A stretch of DNA of 64,000 nt from Deltaproteobacteria bacterium (GTDB lineage: Bacteria > Myxococcota_A > UBA9160 > UBA4427). Position numbers and translations under genes: made by a program. The notes below the pieces were generated by a model. The model was not told where the DNA came from and did no database searches. It worked only from the letters and a program-made list of their open reading frames with translations. The stretch is from positions 1 through 64,000 of the forward strand of contig PBFW01000026.1 of assembly GCA_002719955.1 (NCBI GenBank), read 5' to 3'. This document shows, in pieces, positions 9,695 to 18,037 of the stretch (the first letter of the stretch is position 1; every line of letters starts with the position of its first letter).

Positions 9695-11125
9695 GTGAAG
9701 ATTCTCGATCGTGTTTGCGGGCGTGTCCGGCAGCACCACTCGCGTTCCACTCTGCGAGTGTTTCGGGTGGAAACCCTAGCGATCCTCGTGATGGGCCTCA
9801 GCCTCGCGGGTGCTTTCCCCGCAACTTCGGAGGCAAGCGGTCCCGATCTCGTGTCGCCAGAACTCGAATCGGTTTACGATCCCTACGAGGGGATGGATCC
9901 CGATGGCCGCATCCCGAAGATCGACAAAGCGGCTTACGTCGATCGCCCCGAACGCTGGCGCTATATTCCGGAAGGCCGCATCAAACCCGGAAATGTCTTC
10001 GAGCGTTTCCTGGTCACGAGCTTCATCATTCCGCTCTTCTTCAGCAGTCAGGATGTGGGGCTGGGTGCGGGCCTGGCGTTTACGGATATCGACTTCCGAA
10101 AAGAGCGGCGGCGCGAGTTTCTCGGTGGCTTCTTCTCGTATACGACGGAGGGGCAGCAATCCCTTGTCGTGCGCTGGCGGCGTTGGCTCAGACATTTGGA
10201 CGTGCCGGGCGGCGGCGTGCTTCAGGAGGAGCGCACCTTCCTGCGCGCGGGCGGCGGCTATCGAAAGCCCCTGCCCCGCCGTTTCTTTGGCATAGGCCCA
10301 TCGGCCAGGAGAAATCAGGAGACCAGCTTTACGGACGTCGTCGCCTTCTTCGATCTCGGGTTGTCGAAATCACTCGAGGGGCCCCTCGATGATTTCGTCA
10401 TCGAGTTGGGTCTGCGCGGCGAAGGACATCAGCTGGATGAGGGCAGGATCCGTGGCAAGCCCACGACCGAGGATGATTTCCCCGAGCTCTTCCGCGAATC
10501 GGATCACGTGGCACTCGGGTGGCTTTCCGCGGGGATGCGATGGGATACCCGTGACAGTCAACGCAACCCCTATCGCGGGAGCGCGCTCGGCGCCTCGGTC
10601 GACGCTGCCCTCGCCCAGACCGATGGGGACCTCGGCGCGATCTACCGGATCTTCGCGGATCAGATCTTCCCTATGCCGCCGATCTTTCACGATGGGGGCA
10701 GCGAGGACGAGGAGCACCCGCCCACCGACAGTCTGGCCTTCCATTTCGAGAAGCAATTGAGTTCGGGAGATCTTCCCTTCTTCGCGCGACCGACGCTCGG
10801 CGGCTCGCGCCTGATGCGGGGCTATATCGGGGGGCGTTGGCGTGATGACGCGCTCTGGACCGCCGCCGGCGAATACCGCCTCTGGATCATTCCCCGTGGA
10901 TTCACCGTATGGCGGCATATTCGCGTCGAGCGAATCGGTGCCGCGCTCTTCTACGAGGTGGGTGGAGTCGCCGAAGATGGCTTCGGGCTTTTTCACGAGC
11001 GTGTTCTCCACAGCTACGGTGTCAGCGGCCGCGCGACGATCGAGCGTGCCGCGCTCTTTCGCCTCGACCTGGGCCTGTCCGAAGAGGGCTTGAATTTCTC
11101 GGCCGGATTCGGCCTGTCGTTCTAG
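9695..11125 (+). CDS. BamA/Omp85-family outer-membrane beta-barrel without POTRA domains
   Basis: The 476-aa product has a signal-peptide-like segment (LAILVMGLSLAGAF, about residues 28-41) and many alternating strands. Near the C-terminus LMRGYIGGRWR is a version of the Omp85 VRGF/Y element, and the protein ends in Phe, as barrel proteins recognised by the BAM complex do. It is too short for five POTRA domains and none is apparent, so it is a D15/surface-antigen-type barrel rather than BamA itself. The ligand or role is unknown. GTG 9695 is the furthest upstream start; GTG 9769 or ATG 9791 would shorten the signal region. It is followed 37 bp later by a Nudix gene on the same strand. Confidence 0.8.
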   Translation: MKILDRVCGRVRQHHSRSTLRVFRVETLAILVMGLSLAGAFPATSEASGPDLVSPELESVYDPYEGMDPDGRIPKIDKAAYVDRPERWRYIPEGRIKPGNVFERFLVTSFIIPLFFSSQDVGLGAGLAFTDIDFRKERRREFLGGFFSYTTEGQQSLVVRWRRWLRHLDVPGGGVLQEERTFLRAGGGYRKPLPRRFFGIGPSARRNQETSFTDVVAFFDLGLSKSLEGPLDDFVIELGLRGEGHQLDEGRIRGKPTTEDDFPELFRESDHVALGWLSAGMRWDTRDSQRNPYRGSALGASVDAALAQTDGDLGAIYRIFADQIFPMPPIFHDGGSEDEEHPPTDSLAFHFEKQLSSGDLPFFARPTLGGSRLMRGYIGGRWRDDALWTAAGEYRLWIIPRGFTVWRHIRVERIGAALFYEVGGVAEDGFGLFHERVLHSYGVSGRATIERAALFRLDLGLSEEGLNFSAGFGLSF

Positions 11126-11162
11126 CCGCACGCAGTTCGGCTCACTTCGCTAGCCTGGTTGA

Positions 11163-11747
11163 ATGGATCGCAGCGGCCTGATTCGACTCCTCGATCGCTA
11201 TCGGGACAGGCATCCGGACGAACTCGAAACGATCGGTCACGTGCTGGCTCTGCTCTCCGATCGGGAGCGCGCCTTCCATCGAGACTGCTTTGACCCGGGA
11301 CATATCACGTCGTCGGCGTGGATCATCTCGCGCCAGAGCGGCGCCGTGCTCTTGACCCACCACCGCAAGCTCAAACGATGGCTCCAACTCGGAGGGCATG
11401 CAGACGGGGAGACCGACCTGCTCGCATCGGCTCAGCGCGAAGCCGAGGAGGAGTCCGGGTTGCGGGGTTTCGAGCCGGTCCCGGACCTGGCTGGGCCGGA
11501 GATTCTCGATGTCGACGTGCACGGAATTCCTGCCATCGGTGACGAGCCGGCTCACGAACACCACGATATCCGCTTCCTGCTCCGGGTCTCCGACGATCAG
11601 GAGATCGAGCGGCAGGTCGCGGAGTCGAAGGAAATCCGTTGGTTCGCACCCGGGGCGATCTTGCGGGTCTTCGACGAGGAGAGCCTCATTCGGATGGCGC
11701 GAAAGGCCACACTCTGGCTGGCTCGGGACCCGGTCGGACCCGCCTGA
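11163..11747 (+). CDS. Nudix hydrolase
   Basis: A 194-aa Nudix hydrolase, a family that cleaves nucleoside diphosphates linked to another group, with Mg2+. The Nudix box is the REAEEESGL stretch preceded by LGGHADGETD, which fits the subgroup whose box begins LxxGGHxDGxxD. The spacing between the Glu and the RE pair is one residue longer than the MutT consensus. The remaining fold (about 45-165) is normal. Substrate cannot be inferred. ATG 11163 has only a weak ribosome site. Confidence 0.82.
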   Translation: MDRSGLIRLLDRYRDRHPDELETIGHVLALLSDRERAFHRDCFDPGHITSSAWIISRQSGAVLLTHHRKLKRWLQLGGHADGETDLLASAQREAEEESGLRGFEPVPDLAGPEILDVDVHGIPAIGDEPAHEHHDIRFLLRVSDDQEIERQVAESKEIRWFAPGAILRVFDEESLIRMARKATLWLARDPVGPA

Positions 11748-11926
11748 AGAAAACTGCGTAGCCCCGTGGGGAGTCAAAAGACTTCCTCTATCCAGCTATC
11801 CGCTTCCGTTTTCGCTCGATGATCGTGGTAAAGGTCCTTCGTTGCGGGTGGATTCTGAGCTCTCGGCGCGATCAGGGGCACGAGGCGTTAATTTCCTCGT
11901 TGGGGATCATTGGCCCCATATTTGCG

Positions 11927-11955
11927 TTGACATATATGGCGAAATCCACACATAT
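11927..11955 (+). promoter_or_regulatory. Sigma-70-type promoter ahead of the small envelope protein gene
   Basis: A perfect TTGACA (11927-11932) is followed after 17 bases by ACATAT (11950-11955), in a locally AT-rich patch of an otherwise GC-rich region. GGAGG at 11964-11968 then sits seven bases before ATG 11976. The -10 is imperfect and the distance to the start codon is short, so the transcript would have a very short leader. Confidence 0.45.
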
Positions 11956-11975
11956 GGAGGAGTGGAGGCCATACG

Positions 11976-12461
11976 ATGCGACAGAATGCCGCAGAACAGA
12001 CTTCCGATATCGTCGCGAAGGGCGCGGTCGTGCCTTTGCGCGAAACCCTGGTTTTTCTGACAGGGCTCGTCGGAGCGCTCCTGACGCAGCTCCTGATGAG
12101 CCACGCCGCACTCGCGGAACCCGCCGCACTCGCCTCCCCTGCCTACGACGAAGGCATCGCGGTGACGGCCGAAATCGAGGCGCCGTCCATGCGACTGGCG
12201 TCGGATTCCTTCGACCCCCTTCTCGAGATTCTCGGGCTGATCCCTTTTCGCTCGCAGGCCGAAATCGCGGACGAATCGCTCGTGGCGGCGGTCGCGCGCG
12301 GGAGTAACCCCGAATTCGAGCGCGCGAGCTCGTTTCGAAAGCGGAGCAGCGACCTCTTCCAGGCCGAAAGGCAGGTCGAGATCGGTGAGCAGGAAATGCT
12401 GATTCGTCTGCGGGTGCGCCCGCAGAAGCGCAAGGCCATGTCCGTCGAATTGCACTTCTAG
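11976..12461 (+). CDS. Small exported or membrane-anchored protein of unknown function
   Basis: I do not recognise this 161-aa protein. A hydrophobic stretch (LVFLTGLVGALLTQLLM, about residues 25-41) followed by AALAEPAA looks like a signal peptide with an Ala-x-Ala-type cleavage site or an anchor. The mature part is short and charged, with no Cys. Coding is supported by a good GGAGG ribosome site at the right spacing, a consensus TTGACA just upstream and uninterrupted, compositionally normal codons. It stands alone between the Nudix and aminopeptidase genes. Confidence 0.6.
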   Translation: MRQNAAEQTSDIVAKGAVVPLRETLVFLTGLVGALLTQLLMSHAALAEPAALASPAYDEGIAVTAEIEAPSMRLASDSFDPLLEILGLIPFRSQAEIADESLVAAVARGSNPEFERASSFRKRSSDLFQAERQVEIGEQEMLIRLRVRPQKRKAMSVELHF

Positions 12462-12543
12462 CCTTCTCCTCGGAGTCTCCCCGGCGGCGCACCGCCTGGC
12501 ATGGATCGTCCCTCGCGTCGTCCTGCGGCTATGATCCCGCGTC

Positions 12544-13851
12544 ATGACTGACCGCGTCGACGATCTCCTCGGCTTCATCGATCGATCTCCCACGCCCTAC
12601 CACGCGGTGGCGGAGGTCCGCACGCGCCTCGAAGCCGCGGGGTACGCGCGGCTCGAGGAATCGCAGCGCTGGTCGCTCCGGGCAGGGGACCGACGTTATG
12701 TCATGCGCGCGGGCGGAAGTCTTGCGGCATTCGAGGTCGGCTCCGGGGCTCCTTCGGAGGCCGGATTTCGGATCGTCGGCGCCCATACGGATTCTCCGAA
12801 TCTTCGGATCAAGCCCGCCGCCGACGTCCGTGCCCACGGCTATCACCAGCTCGCGGTCGAACCCTATGGTGGGGTTTTGTTGCATACTTGGCTCGACCGC
12901 GACCTGTCGCTCGCGGGTCGTGTGACGCTGTCCACCGGGGTCGGGAGCGAGACTGAGACGAGACTCGTGGACTTCGGCCGTCCGCTGCTGCGGGTGCCGA
13001 GCCTCGCCATCCACCTCAATCGCGAGCTCGATCAGGAAGGGCTCAAGCTGAACCCCCAGCGCCACCTTGTGCCGCTCCTCGGGCTCGGGGAGGACGGATC
13101 TTTCCTCGATCTCCTGCGCGAGGAACTCGCTCGAGATAGGACGAAGCTGGGAGCGGACCAGATCCTGGCCTGGGATCTCATGGCCTACGACGTCCAGCCC
13201 TCCGCTCGCTCGGGGGCAAGCGGTGAGTTCATCCACGCTGCGCGCCTGGACAATCTGGCTTCGAGCCACGCAGGCCTCTCTGCGCTCGCCTTGGCGGGTG
13301 CCGGGGGCGTGGTCGAGGCGACGCGCGTCGTCGTTCTCTACGACCATGAAGAAGTGGGTAGTCGGAGCTCGCAGGGCGCGGGAGGAACCTTCCTCTCGGA
13401 CACGCTCGAGCGCATCGTGGCGGTCTGCGGTGGAGGCGGGGCGGAGGAGATGGCCCGCGCGATTTCACGTTCCTGGCTGATCTCTGCGGATATGGCCCAT
13501 GCGATTCATCCCAACCACGCGGACCGCCACGAGCCCGGCCATCGCCCGAAGATCGGCGCCGGCCCGGTCATCAAGACGAACTCGAATCAGGCCTACGCGA
13601 CCGATGCCGAGAGCGCCGGGTTCTTCGCGGCGCTCTGTGGACGGGTTGGTGCGACGCCCCAGAATTTCGTCACACGCAGCGATCTTGGTTGTGGTTCGAC
13701 GATCGGCCCGATCAGCGCCGCGCGCGTCGGGATTCGAACGGTGGACGTGGGGAGCCCGATGCTCTCCATGCACTCCTGCCGCGAGATGGCCGGGAGCCAG
13801 GACGTCGCCACGATGATCGACGTATTGATCGAGTTCTTCGCCGGCGAGTAG
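12544..13851 (+). CDS. apeB: M18-family aspartyl aminopeptidase
   Basis: A 435-aa M18 metallo-aminopeptidase with two Zn ions. The ligand motifs occur in order: GAHTDSP (about residues 80-86), ARLDNLAS, DHEEVGS (with the catalytic Glu pair), SADMAHA and a final SMHSCREM. It removes N-terminal acidic residues from peptides in the cytoplasm and so could process short peptides released by the proteasome encoded in this window; that link is inference. The gene converges with the acyl-CoA dehydrogenase, whose stop is 4 bp downstream. Confidence 0.92.
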   Translation: MTDRVDDLLGFIDRSPTPYHAVAEVRTRLEAAGYARLEESQRWSLRAGDRRYVMRAGGSLAAFEVGSGAPSEAGFRIVGAHTDSPNLRIKPAADVRAHGYHQLAVEPYGGVLLHTWLDRDLSLAGRVTLSTGVGSETETRLVDFGRPLLRVPSLAIHLNRELDQEGLKLNPQRHLVPLLGLGEDGSFLDLLREELARDRTKLGADQILAWDLMAYDVQPSARSGASGEFIHAARLDNLASSHAGLSALALAGAGGVVEATRVVVLYDHEEVGSRSSQGAGGTFLSDTLERIVAVCGGGGAEEMARAISRSWLISADMAHAIHPNHADRHEPGHRPKIGAGPVIKTNSNQAYATDAESAGFFAALCGRVGATPQNFVTRSDLGCGSTIGPISAARVGIRTVDVGSPMLSMHSCREMAGSQDVATMIDVLIEFFAGE

Positions 13852-13855
13852 GCCG

Positions 13856-15499
13856 TCAGGCCGAGAGAATGGCCCGTCCGATCACCTTGAGCTCGAGGAT
13901 TGGCTTCACGCCTTCGAAGATCGGCAGGACCGTCGCATCGACGACGTAGCGGCTGATCGGGTACTCCTCCGCATACCCCCAGCCGCCGTGCATCAGCTGA
14001 CCCTGCTGGGTCGCCGTCACGGCGACATCGCAGGCCAGAAGTTTCGCCTGGGCGGCGAGCGGGGCTGCGGCGCGCTCGTCTTCGTCGAAGGCGCGCGCGG
14101 CGGCGTAGGTGATGGCGCGGGCCCCGGCGATCTGGGCAGCCATCTTTCCGAGGGTGTACTGGGTCAGTTGAAACTCGGAAATCGGCTGCTCGAATTGTTT
14201 TCGGTCGATGACGTATCTGGCCGTCTCCTCGAGCGCGGCCTGGGCCAGACCACAGCCTCGGCCGCCGGTCTGGAGTCGACCCGCCGCGAAGCCCGCCATC
14301 TGGAGATAGAAGCCGCGGCCTTCGCCGCCGTCGCCGCCCACGAGGTGGTCGGCGGGGACGAACCAATTCTCGAAGTTGAGCGTGTAGGAGTGCATCCCGC
14401 GGTAGCCAGGAGTGGCGTCGGCTTTTCCGACGAGGCGACCGCCGCCGGGTTGCGTGCACTCGAAGGCGTGCTCGCGGGAGGTTTCCTTCGGGACCACGAA
14501 GAGCGAGAGCCCCTTCGGGCCCTTGGAGAGGTCGGGGTCGGTTCGCAGCAATACCGCGAGCACATTCGCTCGACCGGCGAAGGTGCACCAGGCCTTGGGC
14601 CCGTCGATGATCCAACCCTCGGCCCCGTCAACGCTTCCACGCGTGGCCCGACATCGGACTCCGGCGACGTCGGAACCGATATCGGGCTCGGTCACCGAGA
14701 TACCCGCCATCACCTCGCCCGAGGCCAGCTTCGGTAGCCAGTGCTGCTTCTGCTCTTCGGTTCCCCCGCCGAGCAGCGCCTTTGCGAGGATCTCCGGACG
14801 CGTGATCAGTGAGCCCGCCGCCGCGAGCGATGCCCGCGAGAGTTCCTCGGTCGTGAGGATCATCGCCAGGTTGCCCATCTCGACGCCGCCGTAGGCCTCG
14901 GGGATCGAGAGACCGAAGAAACCGAGCTCCGCCATCTTCTCGATGAACGCCTCGGGGATCGTCGCGTCGGTTCGGTGGATATGCTCGGCGTGGGGCGTCA
15001 CTTCCTGGGCAGCGAACTCGCGCACCTGGTCCCGCACCTGCTCGTGCATCTCGTCGATCACCCAGTCGTTGCGCCCGCCGGTCTCCGCGGCCACACCTCC
15101 GAGTTTGCGCAGCAATGCCTCGGCGGTCGTTCGGCGCAGGGCTGCGCGCACGTCCGCCGGAAAGGCCGATTCGACCGCGTCGTCTCCAATGCCGAGATCG
15201 TCGGCGGCGGCGGAGAGCCGCTCGCGCAGATTGGTCATGAGTTCGCCGACGGCTGCGATGGCGGTCTGTTCCCGAATCGGCGTCGAGTTCCCGGTGCTCG
15301 TCCAGGCATCGAGTTCGGCCAGGACGGCGTGAGCCGCGACCGCTTCGGTGGCGGCGTAGGCGACGCGTTCGGTGATCACCTGGTGATCGTCGATCTTCCG
15401 GCCGCCTTCGGTGAGCTGCTTGGCGGCGGCCACGGCGTCGGAGAGCAGGCGGGAGCCAGCTTCGAGGATCAGTCGGGCGTCGTCGAGGGAAGCAGTCAT
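13856..15499 (-). CDS. mcd: Acyl-CoA dehydrogenase with long N-terminal helical extension, probable (2S)-methylsuccinyl-CoA dehydrogenase
   Basis: The 547-aa protein has a C-terminal acyl-CoA dehydrogenase unit from about residue 150, with the FAD/substrate signature ISVTEPDIGSD and a final IFEGVKPILELKVIGR. Ordinary acyl-CoA dehydrogenases have about 380 aa; here about 150 Ala-rich helical residues precede the core. That length and layout match methylsuccinyl-CoA dehydrogenase of the ethylmalonyl-CoA pathway, which makes mesaconyl-CoA and passes electrons to ETF; an ETF-ubiquinone oxidoreductase is encoded at 25.3-27.0 kb. No ccr or ecm gene is in the window, so the assignment rests on architecture. 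AGGAG precedes ATG 15499. Confidence 0.68.
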   Translation of the reverse strand: MTASLDDARLILEAGSRLLSDAVAAAKQLTEGGRKIDDHQVITERVAYAATEAVAAHAVLAELDAWTSTGNSTPIREQTAIAAVGELMTNLRERLSAAADDLGIGDDAVESAFPADVRAALRRTTAEALLRKLGGVAAETGGRNDWVIDEMHEQVRDQVREFAAQEVTPHAEHIHRTDATIPEAFIEKMAELGFFGLSIPEAYGGVEMGNLAMILTTEELSRASLAAAGSLITRPEILAKALLGGGTEEQKQHWLPKLASGEVMAGISVTEPDIGSDVAGVRCRATRGSVDGAEGWIIDGPKAWCTFAGRANVLAVLLRTDPDLSKGPKGLSLFVVPKETSREHAFECTQPGGGRLVGKADATPGYRGMHSYTLNFENWFVPADHLVGGDGGEGRGFYLQMAGFAAGRLQTGGRGCGLAQAALEETARYVIDRKQFEQPISEFQLTQYTLGKMAAQIAGARAITYAAARAFDEDERAAAPLAAQAKLLACDVAVTATQQGQLMHGGWGYAEEYPISRYVVDATVLPIFEGVKPILELKVIGRAILSA

Positions 15500-15812
15500 C
15501 GGTTGGTCATCTCCTGGAGGTCACGGTCACGGGTTCGCGAGATCGTTTGCATGCGTTCCAGCGCATTGATGCGCGATTCCGGGCCCAGCTCGGTCCGTAT
15601 TGAATCTATTCATTCGCGCGTCACTGCAGCGGGTCCGTCCGGGGGAGGTTCGGCGCCGCGGGCCGCGCCGGCGACGAGCCGAGGGGCCGTGCTCGGGCGC
15701 GCGGAACATAGCGCGGGAGGCCACGGTGCGGGGCCGCTCGTCCGCTGAACTCGGGGTCAGCGCACGGATTCCTGGCGGATCCGGGGGCGTTTCGCGCGTC
15801 GCTCGCGGCGGA
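15500..15812. other. Intergenic region upstream of the acyl-CoA dehydrogenase, with a possible operator
   Basis: I see no convincing gene here. The open frames reading through it are antisense extensions of neighbours. The stretch contains the ribosome site of the dehydrogenase and, about 100 bp ahead of its start, the inverted repeat TGAATCTATTCA at 15601-15612 inside a short AT-rich island. TetR-type regulators of acyl-CoA metabolism use short palindromes of this kind, but the assignment is a guess. Confidence 0.35.
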
Positions 15813-16640
15813 TCAAAAGAAGTGGCCGATCGCCCGAACGACCTCTGGATTCCCGAAGACGAGATCGAGCTTGCTGCCCCCTTCACGCTCGCGAACCCAG
15901 CAGCAGCCCCCCGCTTCCGTCGTCAACACCCGGGTGACGGCCGCGTCCCAGGGATTCAGGTCGCAATCGATCATCGCGTCCGCGGCACCCGAGAGGACCA
16001 GGAGATGCCCGAATGCGTCGGTATACCCGCGCAGCTTGGGGATGGCGCGGCTCATCGCCTCGTAGACCGAGCGCAATCCCGCGAGGTCGAAACAATAGAG
16101 ATCACCGTGGCAGACCAGCGCGTCGGATAGATCGGGTCGGGCCGACGTCGAGAGCCGCTCGTCGCCCCGCCAGACACCGCCGCCGCGCACTCCGCCGATG
16201 CGATCATCCACCGCGGGCAGATCGATCACGCCCATCACGGGTTCGTCGTCGACCAGCAATGCGATCAGCGTCGTGAAGAGCGGGATGCCGCGCGAGAAGG
16301 CGATCGTTCCGTCGATGGGGTCGATGACCCAGCGGCGCCGGGAGACGGCCTCCGGGTTTCCATCCGTCGCGCCGAATTCTTCCCCGAGGATCGCATCCTC
16401 GGGGAAGGCGTCCTCGATCACGCTGCGGATGGCTCGCTCCGCGGCTAGGTCCGCCTCGGTGACGGGGGAGCCGTCGCCCTTGGTCTCGACGCGAACGCGC
16501 CGGTAGCGGGGCAGGATCTCTTCGCGGGCACGATCGCAGGCGCGATGGGCCACGGCGAGGGCGTCCTCGAGCGCTCGATCCGAGATCTCGGCGTTGCCGG
16601 GCCGGGCCAGGCGGAAGCCGTCGGGTATTTCTGTCTTCAT
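15813..16640 (-). CDS. Inositol monophosphatase-family phosphatase, possible histidinol-phosphatase
   Basis: A 275-aa Mg2+/Li+-sensitive phosphatase of the IMPase superfamily. Metal-ligand motifs are LGEEFG, WVIDPIDGT and the C-terminal CDLNPWDAA. In several bacteria this branch acts as histidinol-phosphatase (HisN); other members use inositol-1-phosphate or 3'-phosphoadenosine 5'-phosphate, and sequence alone does not decide. Its ATG (16640) overlaps the stop of the upstream Nudix gene as ATGA, so the two form an operon. Confidence 0.85.
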   Translation of the reverse strand: MKTEIPDGFRLARPGNAEISDRALEDALAVAHRACDRAREEILPRYRRVRVETKGDGSPVTEADLAAERAIRSVIEDAFPEDAILGEEFGATDGNPEAVSRRRWVIDPIDGTIAFSRGIPLFTTLIALLVDDEPVMGVIDLPAVDDRIGGVRGGGVWRGDERLSTSARPDLSDALVCHGDLYCFDLAGLRSVYEAMSRAIPKLRGYTDAFGHLLVLSGAADAMIDCDLNPWDAAVTRVLTTEAGGCCWVREREGGSKLDLVFGNPEVVRAIGHFF

Positions 16641-17515
16641 GTCGGTGCCCTCGCGCTCTTGGGCAGTCCCCCCCCGAGCGCAGCGATCGGAGCGCGAACC
16701 GTGTCGTAGCCTGCCTCCTCGGGGAGCTCCATCATCAGCGCGCCCTGCGCATCTTTGGTCAGGCGCGGCAGGACCGTCACGACGGGACGCGCTCGCGCTC
16801 GCTCGAGCGCCTGCACGACGGAGCGGCTTCGTCCCAGCTTCTTGATGTTCTCAAGCGTTGGGAAGATGATGTTCCGTCGGCCCGTCTCTTCGAGATGGAG
16901 CGCGTTCGGGATCGTCGTCCAGAGCGAGTCGACGGATTCGATGCCATCGTGGACGGCGAGCTGATCGCCCGGCGCATCGACCAGGAAGAAATGCGTATCG
17001 AAACGTTTGGGCATGAATTCGGGCGTGATCCAGTGGGCGAAGGGGACGAGTAGATCGAAGGCGAGTTCGAGTTCCTCGCTCCGCACGAACTCGAGCATCG
17101 TCATGCGGTCTTCGTGCAACGCTTCCCTGTGGCGCTCGGCGATCACGCCGAGAAGGGCCGCATCGACCAGCGTTGCTTCGCCCGCGCGACGCGCGAGCAA
17201 TACGCCGCACTCTTCAAAGGTCTCACGGATCGCTCCCACGCGCACGGCGAGTTCGTCGCGGGAGAGCGCCGCGGCGTCCGCGCCATTCGCTAACCGGCAA
17301 TGGCCCGCCAATGCGGGTTCCCCGTCGCTCTTTTCCGTCTTGCCGCCCGGGAAGACGAGCGCCCCCTCGGCGAAGTCGATCTTGTGATGACGCTCGACCA
17401 TGAAGACTTCGAGCATCTGGGGGCCGTCGCGCAGCAGCAGGATCGTGGACGCGGGCCGTGCGGCGACGGGCTGGGCGGTTGCGGGGGGCGTCGGATCGCT
17501 CATGTGCTCGCTCAT
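16637..17515 (-). CDS. Nudix hydrolase resembling NUDT19-type acyl-CoA diphosphatases
   Basis: The protein (292 aa from ATG 17515; ATG 17503 is a close alternative) starts with a Pro/Ala-rich leader. Its Nudix box is split by a long insertion: LVFPGGK at about residues 66-72 and AIRETFEECGVLLARR near 115-130. That arrangement, with RETFEE-x-G, is typical of the NUDT19/RP2p group, which hydrolyses CoA or acyl-CoA thioesters. A C-terminal region with PEFMPKRFDT also fits that group. Overlap with the downstream phosphatase gene implies coupling. Confidence 0.78.
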   Translation of the reverse strand: MSEHMSDPTPPATAQPVAARPASTILLLRDGPQMLEVFMVERHHKIDFAEGALVFPGGKTEKSDGEPALAGHCRLANGADAAALSRDELAVRVGAIRETFEECGVLLARRAGEATLVDAALLGVIAERHREALHEDRMTMLEFVRSEELELAFDLLVPFAHWITPEFMPKRFDTHFFLVDAPGDQLAVHDGIESVDSLWTTIPNALHLEETGRRNIIFPTLENIKKLGRSRSVVQALERARARPVVTVLPRLTKDAQGALMMELPEEAGYDTVRAPIAALGGGLPKSARAPT

Positions 17516-17625
17516 CGGGTTCGACCGTCCGACCCGCACGACGAATCGCGATCGGAGGCACCCGGTTCGGGGTGGTCGGATCATAGCCCCTCGCGATTCA
17601 CCCAAGCACGCTGCTCAGCAGGGAT

Positions 17626-17958
17626 TCATTTCGAGACGGCCACCAGTTCGCCTCGGTCCGCCAGCCCGCGCAGGCGTTCGAATGGAAAGATTCCGGCGTC
17701 GTGTCCGTCGCTCCATTCGATCTGGATCGCGTAGCGTCCGACCGACTGGATGCCGACCGGTGCGATTTCGGCCGGTACGTTCTCCGGGGCCAGCAGTGGC
17801 TTCCCCGTCCATTCGTCGACACAGTGGGCGCAACCGCAGGCGAGGCGCAGGGCCCGCACATCGATGAGGCTCTCGCCGCCGTCCGCCCAGGCGATCACCA
17901 GGGTGCGAGGGTCGTGTTGTTCGATCCGAGTCGGGATGTGGGCGTCGTCGGTCGGCAT
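17626..17958 (-). CDS. DUF971-domain protein
   Basis: A 110-aa single-domain protein matching DUF971, the domain also found at the N-terminus of gamma-butyrobetaine hydroxylase. The conserved core LRLACGCAHCVDEWTG (about residues 42-57) has three closely spaced Cys residues that could bind a metal, followed by the usual VGRYAIQIEWSDGHDAGIF block. Stand-alone copies are widespread and often lie near Fe-S or P-loop scaffold genes; their function is not established. It is divergent from the NpdG-like gene with 79 bp between the starts. Confidence 0.82.
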   Translation of the reverse strand: MPTDDAHIPTRIEQHDPRTLVIAWADGGESLIDVRALRLACGCAHCVDEWTGKPLLAPENVPAEIAPVGIQSVGRYAIQIEWSDGHDAGIFPFERLRGLADRGELVAVSK

Positions 17959-18037
17959 TTCGAGAGAATAGAGATTCGGGCAGATTTGGCCGCGAGTGGC
18001 CAGCCGCGGCCCGTTCGAGCGGCTAGGCTCCGCCGCC

